Positions 6,410 to 9,658 of a stretch of DNA of 9,658 nt are shown here, one piece after another. Both the position numbers and the translations under genes were made by a program. The stretch's first letter is position 1; each line of letters opens with the position of its first letter. The notes beneath the pieces are model-generated. The model was not told the origin of the DNA, searched no databases, and saw only the letters and a program-made list of their open reading frames with translations. The DNA is taken from positions 1-9,658 of the forward strand of contig JAMPYA010000072.1 of the NCBI GenBank assembly GCA_023700885.1. The letters run 5' to 3'. The stretch is from Flavobacteriaceae bacterium (GTDB lineage Bacteria > Bacteroidota > Bacteroidia > Flavobacteriales > Flavobacteriaceae).

Positions 6410-7052
6410 ATTTATTAAGATTTTTTATATATAAATCGGTAGTATATAAATCAGGTTGATAAATTACTTTATCATATTTTAAAAGAACACTTTGCCCTCC
6501 ATGTCTAAACGCTTGCCCTCCAACCAAAATGGGAGTTTCTGGAAAAACCGCACGAAAACTTTTAATTGTTTTTTCCAGTTCTGGCAGATGAAAATAAATA
6601 CTTAACGATATGGCGATAAAATCAGGAGAAATTGTCTTTGCAAATGCTATTAAATCTGTAGTAGGGGTATTAGAACCTAAAAAATAAGTGATCCAACCAT
6701 TCATTTCAAATACATCACTAATCATTTTAATACCAATTTGATGGTGCTCATTTTCTATGCATGCAACAAGTACTTTTTTATTAATTTTTTGTTGAGCAGC
6801 AATATGGTGATAATGTTCATTTAAAATTGACTCAGAAATTGCCGATGCAAGATGTTCTGTAGCTACACTTATTTTATTGTATTCCCAAAGTTCACCTACC
6901 CGATACATTGAAATTTTTATAATATTTTCATAAATATCTTTTATTGGCACATTGTTTTGAATCAACGTTTTAACAATAGTAGAGCATTGAAATCTATCCC
7001 CAATTAATAAAGCTTCAAGAAAATTTCGTTGAATCTTATCCTCTAATTTCAT
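6402..7052 (-). CDS. CarH-like cobalamin-binding sensor protein lacking a DNA-binding domain
   Basis: The 216-residue protein has two parts. Residues 1-88 match the B12-binding four-helix bundle and contain Trp56, nine residues, then Glu66-His67: the Wx9EH motif of adenosylcobalamin photoreceptors of the CarH/LitR type. Residues 92-210 are the Rossmann-like B12 domain, with Glu102-x-His104-xx-Gly107 (ExHxxG, His104 the probable lower axial ligand), Ser149-Leu-Ser151 and Gly178-Gly179. The MerR helix-turn-helix of CarH is absent, since the protein begins directly with the bundle. In CarH the residue after the motif Trp is the His that forms the light-dependent adduct. Here it is Glu57, so the photochemistry may differ. 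The gene heads an operon with a helical protein (8-nt overlap) and a PAS kinase, and there are no methyltransferase partners. It is therefore more likely a light or cobalamin sensor than a methyl carrier. Confidence 0.85.
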   Translation of the reverse strand: MKLEDKIQRNFLEALLIGDRFQCSTIVKTLIQNNVPIKDIYENIIKISMYRVGELWEYNKISVATEHLASAISESILNEHYHHIAAQQKINKKVLVACIENEHHQIGIKMISDVFEMNGWITYFLGSNTPTTDLIAFAKTISPDFIAISLSIYFHLPELEKTIKSFRAVFPETPILVGGQAFRHGGQSVLLKYDKVIYQPDLYTTDLYIKNLNKYG

Positions 7053-7196
7053 TTTTTATATCTAAAATTCAAATTTCACATCAATATAATAAATCTAATG
7101 AAAAAAATTTAATTTAGTTTTGGAATTAATCTCTTAAATATAGATTTTAAAAAAAACATCTACATTGCTGTAAAGGTTTTCTATTTTGCTTCCCCT

Positions 7197-7242
7197 ATTA
7201 AATCGAAGTTGCAACCAACTTTTCATAAAATTACGATTTAAT
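7197..7242. repeat. Composite stem-loop upstream of the B12-sensor operon
   Basis: A 9-bp perfect outer pair, ATTAAATCG (7197-7205) and CGATTTAAT (7234-7242), encloses a 6-bp perfect inner hairpin, AAGTTG (7206-7211) and CAACTT (7216-7221) with loop CAAC. A 12-nt bulge lies on one side. No T-run follows on either strand, so it is not a standard terminator. It sits in the 260-nt gap between the CNNM-type gene and the B12-sensor operon, about 145 nt before the start of the latter. It could be a 5' leader structure, an operator or a 3' stabiliser of the CNNM transcript. Confidence 0.45.
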
Positions 7243-7312
7243 GAGGTAAAAAAATATCTTTAAACCTAAAAAATTGTTGAAATCATGATGCTTTTGCTGC
7301 CGATTTACATTT

Positions 7313-8590
7313 TTATTCTTTCTTAGTTACCATTATTTTATCAATCCGTTGTCCGTCCTTGTCAACAATTTCAATTTCGTAATTTTCAAATTGAAATTTA
7401 TCACCAACATTGGGCAACGAATTATTGGTATGTATAAGCAGACCTGCAATAGTGGTAAATTTATATTGTTTGCTTACCTCAATGTTTAAGTCAAAATGTT
7501 TAAGAAACTCAATAAATGAATATTGTCCGTCAACCAGCCAACTATTTTCATCTCTTTGAATTATTTGAAACTCATATTGGTCGTTTTCGGTCATATCTCC
7601 CACCAATGCATCAACAACGTCATCCATTGTTACCATACCTACGGTAGATCCATATTCATCCACAACAATTCCATAGTGCATCTTTTCCTTTTTAAAAATT
7701 TCAAGCACTTTATAGGCATAGGAATTTTCATTAAAAAATACGGGGCTTTTAATAAAGTTTTTAATATCAAAGTTGTCATTTATGGTGGGCGCAAACAAAT
7801 CTTTTAATAACACTACACCAATTATATCGTCCAAATTCCTGTTTTCGCAAACTGGGTAAGCTGAGTGTTTTTCTTCATTGATTTTACTTTTAACAGATTC
7901 CCAGGAATCGTTTGCATCAATAAAAACAATTTGACTTCGATGCGTATAAAGTGAGTTTACTTTTCTGTCTCCCAATTCAAATACACGTTCTACAATATCC
8001 TGTTCAATATCTTGTATTTCTCCTCCAGCGGCACTTTCTTTTATGATAGATTTAATCTCTTCTTCAGATACTTTACTGTCGGATGTTTTCTTAATTCCCA
8101 TAATGTTTAAAAGCAAATTGTTGGATGTTGTTAGCAACCAAACAAATGGTAAAGTAATCACTGATAAAATTTTCATTGGTTTTGCAAGTAAAATAGCAAT
8201 CGGTTCAGGAAAAGTCATCCCCAATCGCTTTGGCAACAATTCACCCAAAACAATGGTTAAATAAGTGATGAAAACAACAATGACACCTACCGCAATACTG
8301 TGTGAAAAAGGAGCTATCAATTCAAATTTATTGATGAACCCCTCTACGTCATTAGTCAAATTTTCACCGCTGTAAACCCCTAATAAAATCCCGATGAGCG
8401 TAATTCCAATTTGAACGGTTGATAAAAATTTAGTAGGGTTTTCATAAAGCTCCAAAGCAGTTTTAGCGCCACTGCTTCCTTTTTTTCTAGCACTTTCCAA
8501 TTTAAATTTTCGTGCAGAAACCAAGGACATTTCCGACATTGAAAAAATTCCATTAATGAATACAAGCCCGATGATTATTAATATTTCCAT
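7313..8590 (-). CDS. CNNM/CorC-family membrane protein with CBS pair (hemolysin-family)
   Basis: The 425-residue protein has the full architecture of the family. It starts with a DUF21/CNNM membrane domain: hydrophobic segments at about 1-24, 54-75, 98-120 and 138-165, FSMSEMSLVSARK at 16-28, FLSTVQIGITLIGILLG at 55-71 and GELLPKRLG at 116-124. Two CBS motifs follow at about 215-335 (HSAYPVCENR; HYGIVVDEYGSTVGMVTMDD), then a C-terminal CorC/HlyC domain at about 345-425. Relatives are linked to magnesium/cobalt export or Mg2+ homeostasis, with the CBS pair binding adenine nucleotides. 'Hemolysin' is a historical label. The length is normal and there are no frame defects. It is a single gene, 260 nt from the next operon, divergent from the restriction-modification gene. 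GldE is a relative, but the usual gld neighbours are absent. Confidence 0.92.
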   Translation of the reverse strand: MEILIIIGLVFINGIFSMSEMSLVSARKFKLESARKKGSSGAKTALELYENPTKFLSTVQIGITLIGILLGVYSGENLTNDVEGFINKFELIAPFSHSIAVGVIVVFITYLTIVLGELLPKRLGMTFPEPIAILLAKPMKILSVITLPFVWLLTTSNNLLLNIMGIKKTSDSKVSEEEIKSIIKESAAGGEIQDIEQDIVERVFELGDRKVNSLYTHRSQIVFIDANDSWESVKSKINEEKHSAYPVCENRNLDDIIGVVLLKDLFAPTINDNFDIKNFIKSPVFFNENSYAYKVLEIFKKEKMHYGIVVDEYGSTVGMVTMDDVVDALVGDMTENDQYEFQIIQRDENSWLVDGQYSFIEFLKHFDLNIEVSKQYKFTTIAGLLIHTNNSLPNVGDKFQFENYEIEIVDKDGQRIDKIMVTKKE

Positions 8591-8668
8591 AATTTATTTT
8601 CAATTATAACTAGTTTTGCCCAGTTTCAAATCCTTTTTACTGCTATTTTTAACTTAAACAGCTAGTGG

Positions 8669-8676
8669 CAAATTTA
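8669..8676 (-). promoter_or_regulatory. Possible -7 promoter element for the CNNM-type gene
   Basis: On the minus strand this reads TAAATTTG, a full match to the Bacteroidetes -7 consensus TAnnTTTG, 78 nt before the start codon at 8590. No well-spaced TTG -33 element is evident, so support is limited. Confidence 0.3.
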
Positions 8677-8846
8677 TCAATTATATTCAATCGAAACTAC
8701 TATTAAAAACAGCAAAAAACCAAAACCGGCATTTGTATAAACAATATTCAATTATTTAAGGAAACGAATACAAATCGACATTACATTTAATAGATTGTTT
8801 TTCTCCTCTTCGGCTTCTCTCCTCTCCTGATACAAAAAGAGTCATT

Positions 8847-8873
8847 ATCTTGTATAATGAAAAAATACAAGAT
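8847..8873. promoter_or_regulatory. Perfect 9-bp inverted repeat
   Basis: ATCTTGTAT (8847-8855) and ATACAAGAT (8865-8873) are exact reverse complements separated by a 9-nt A-rich loop. It lies between divergent genes, about 92 nt upstream of the candidate plus-strand -7 element. It could be a binding site for a dimeric regulator or an RNA hairpin. No T-run follows on the plus strand. Confidence 0.4.
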
Positions 8874-8964
8874 TACTTATGACACAAATGGCTAAAGCAA
8901 TATAAAAAGAAAATAATGTCTTTATTTGAAAAAAATCTGATATAGAATTACTTCGTTGGAATTT

Positions 8965-8972
8965 TATATTTG
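8965..8972 (+). promoter_or_regulatory. Possible -7 promoter element for the restriction-modification gene
   Basis: TATATTTG fits the Bacteroidetes TAnnTTTG consensus and lies 67 nt before the ATG at 9040. The expected TTG at -33 is not seen at the usual spacing, so the call rests on the -7 match alone. Confidence 0.35.
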
Positions 8973-8994
8973 AAGCATTATGATAATAATGTCA

Positions 8995-9014
8995 TTTGTG
9001 AAATTTTTCACTAA
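8995..9014. promoter_or_regulatory. Operator-like dyad before the restriction-modification gene
   Basis: GTGAAA (8998-9003) and TTTCAC (9006-9011) form a perfect dyad with a 2-nt centre. Pairing extends two more positions on each side after a single mismatch (8995-8996 with 9013-9014). It lies between the candidate -7 element and the start codon, 25 nt before the ATG, where a bound repressor or an RNA hairpin could limit expression. Confidence 0.4.
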
Positions 9015-9039
9015 ATTTAGCTCATATTAAAAATTAGCT

Positions 9040-9658
9040 ATGTCATTGTTTCAAAGTACTGTTGTATCTAAATACCTTCAAACACAAAATAAAGAGCTTT
9101 TAGCTACACAATGGAGTCAGTTTAAAAGCTTTTTTCACAATCCTGAAATACAGGAAAATATCAGAAATAGTAAAGAAGAACAATATCAAGGTGAGTTTCT
9201 AATTGATTTGTTTGTCAATATATTGGGTTATACCAAAAATCCAACTCCTAATTACAATCTGACCACAGAATACAAAAACATCAAAGACAGCAAAAAAGCT
9301 GATGGTGCTATTATCATCCATGAAAATGTAAAAGCTGTAATCGAATTAAAAGGCACTAATACCACCGATTTAGGCAAGATAGAAACGCAGGCTTTTGGCT
9401 ATAAAAATAATCAGCCAGAATGTACCTATGTCATTACTTCCAACTTTGAGAAACTCAGGTTTTATATTGATAATGCTATTGAACATATAGAGTTTAATCT
9501 GTTTAAACTTACTGAGAAAGATTTTGAACTGCTCTATTTGTGTTTGGCTTATGATAATATTTTAAAGGATATTCCTAAAAAGCTAAAAGATGAAAGTGTT
9601 GGGCAGGAAGATGTAATTACCAAAAAACTGTATAATGATTATTCTCTGTTCAAAAGAG
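9040..9658 (+). CDS. Type IIG (Eco57I-like) restriction-modification enzyme, N-terminal part
   Basis: An open frame from ATG at 9040-9042 runs off the window edge, giving 206 residues. It matches the N-terminal nuclease region of single-chain type IIG enzymes common in Bacteroidetes. Visible features are GEFLIDLFVNILGYTKNPTP (51-70), NYNLTTEYKN (71-80), DSKKADGAI (83-91) and IELKGT (101-106). Asp88, Glu102 and Lys104 fit a PD-(D/E)xK catalytic core, and QAFGYKNNQ (117-125) follows. The methylase (with its NPPY motif) and target-recognition domains should lie beyond the window, since full proteins of this type are around 1,000 residues or more. It would cut and methylate DNA as one polypeptide, serving in phage defence. 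It is the only plus-strand gene, and intactness cannot be judged from this part. Confidence 0.82.
   Translation, partial: MSLFQSTVVSKYLQTQNKELLATQWSQFKSFFHNPEIQENIRNSKEEQYQGEFLIDLFVNILGYTKNPTPNYNLTTEYKNIKDSKKADGAIIIHENVKAVIELKGTNTTDLGKIETQAFGYKNNQPECTYVITSNFEKLRFYIDNAIEHIEFNLFKLTEKDFELLYLCLAYDNILKDIPKKLKDESVGQEDVITKKLYNDYSLFKR

Larger units (their letters stand above)
8591..9039. other. Divergent intergenic region
   Basis: This 449-nt region separates the minus-strand CNNM-type gene from the plus-strand restriction-modification gene. It holds a candidate promoter for each, two inverted repeats (8847-8873 and 8995-9014) and a pyrimidine-rich tract at about 8798-8828. A minus-strand 29-codon frame (8756-8845) has no support. 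No RNA gene is recognisable. Confidence 0.6.

Noticed and set aside
6402..7052. Corrinoid protein of a methyltransferase system (MtaC/MtbC type)
   Set aside because: The fold is shared, but the Wx9EH motif and the kinase partner, together with the absence of methyltransferase or reactivase genes, fit a sensor better.
7053..7312. Cobalamin riboswitch before the B12-binding gene
   Set aside because: No B12-box-like GCCACTG is present on the minus strand and the visible stem-loop does not match the riboswitch layout.
7313..8590. Gliding motility gene gldE
   Set aside because: The domain layout is the same, but the usual gldE neighbours are missing and many CNNM paralogues exist in these genomes.
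8756..8845. 29-codon minus-strand frame beginning MTLFVSGEER
   Set aside because: It is too short, lies within the divergent spacer and its start overlaps no plausible promoter.

Overview
The window is AT-rich (roughly 30% GC by eye) and reads as a chromosomal stretch from a member of the phylum Bacteroidetes, most likely a flavobacterium. The evidence is the low GC, the lack of strong Shine-Dalgarno sequences before most starts, promoter-like TAnnTTTG sites, relaxed lipobox and signal peptide style, and the character of the proteins. All genes except the last lie on the minus strand.

Region by region (minus-strand genes run right to left): (a) 1-613 is non-coding and carries a cluster of palindromic, REP-like repeats. 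(b) 614-3641 is a compact three-gene operon encoding only exported proteins: two tandem paralogues with a C-terminal TPR region (2811-3641, then 1931-2794) and a protein ending in a permuted papain-like/NlpC-P60 domain (614-1909). (c) 3755-4279 encodes a small putative lipoprotein, separated from the operon by a strong intrinsic terminator with 16-nt arms. (d) 4280-4787 is non-coding. (e) 4788-7052 is a tightly packed operon: a CarH-like cobalamin-binding protein without a DNA-binding domain, a 153-residue helical protein of unknown family, and a soluble PAS histidine kinase. (f) 7313-8590 encodes a CNNM/CorC-type membrane protein with a CBS pair. (g) 8591-9039 is a regulatory-looking spacer between divergent genes. 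(h) 9040 to the window end is the N-terminal part of a type IIG (Eco57I-like) restriction-modification enzyme on the plus strand, cut by the window edge.

The most interesting unit is (e). The first protein carries both the Wx9EH motif of the CarH/LitR four-helix bundle and the complete B12-fold signature, which points to a cobalamin light (or cobalamin-state) sensor. Instead of a MerR helix-turn-helix, its output is probably passed, directly or through the small helical protein, to the cytosolic PAS kinase. That is an inference from motifs and operon structure. The second item of interest is the envelope operon (b), where a lineage-specific duplication of a TPR protein is coupled to a putative cysteine peptidase or acyltransferase-like enzyme.
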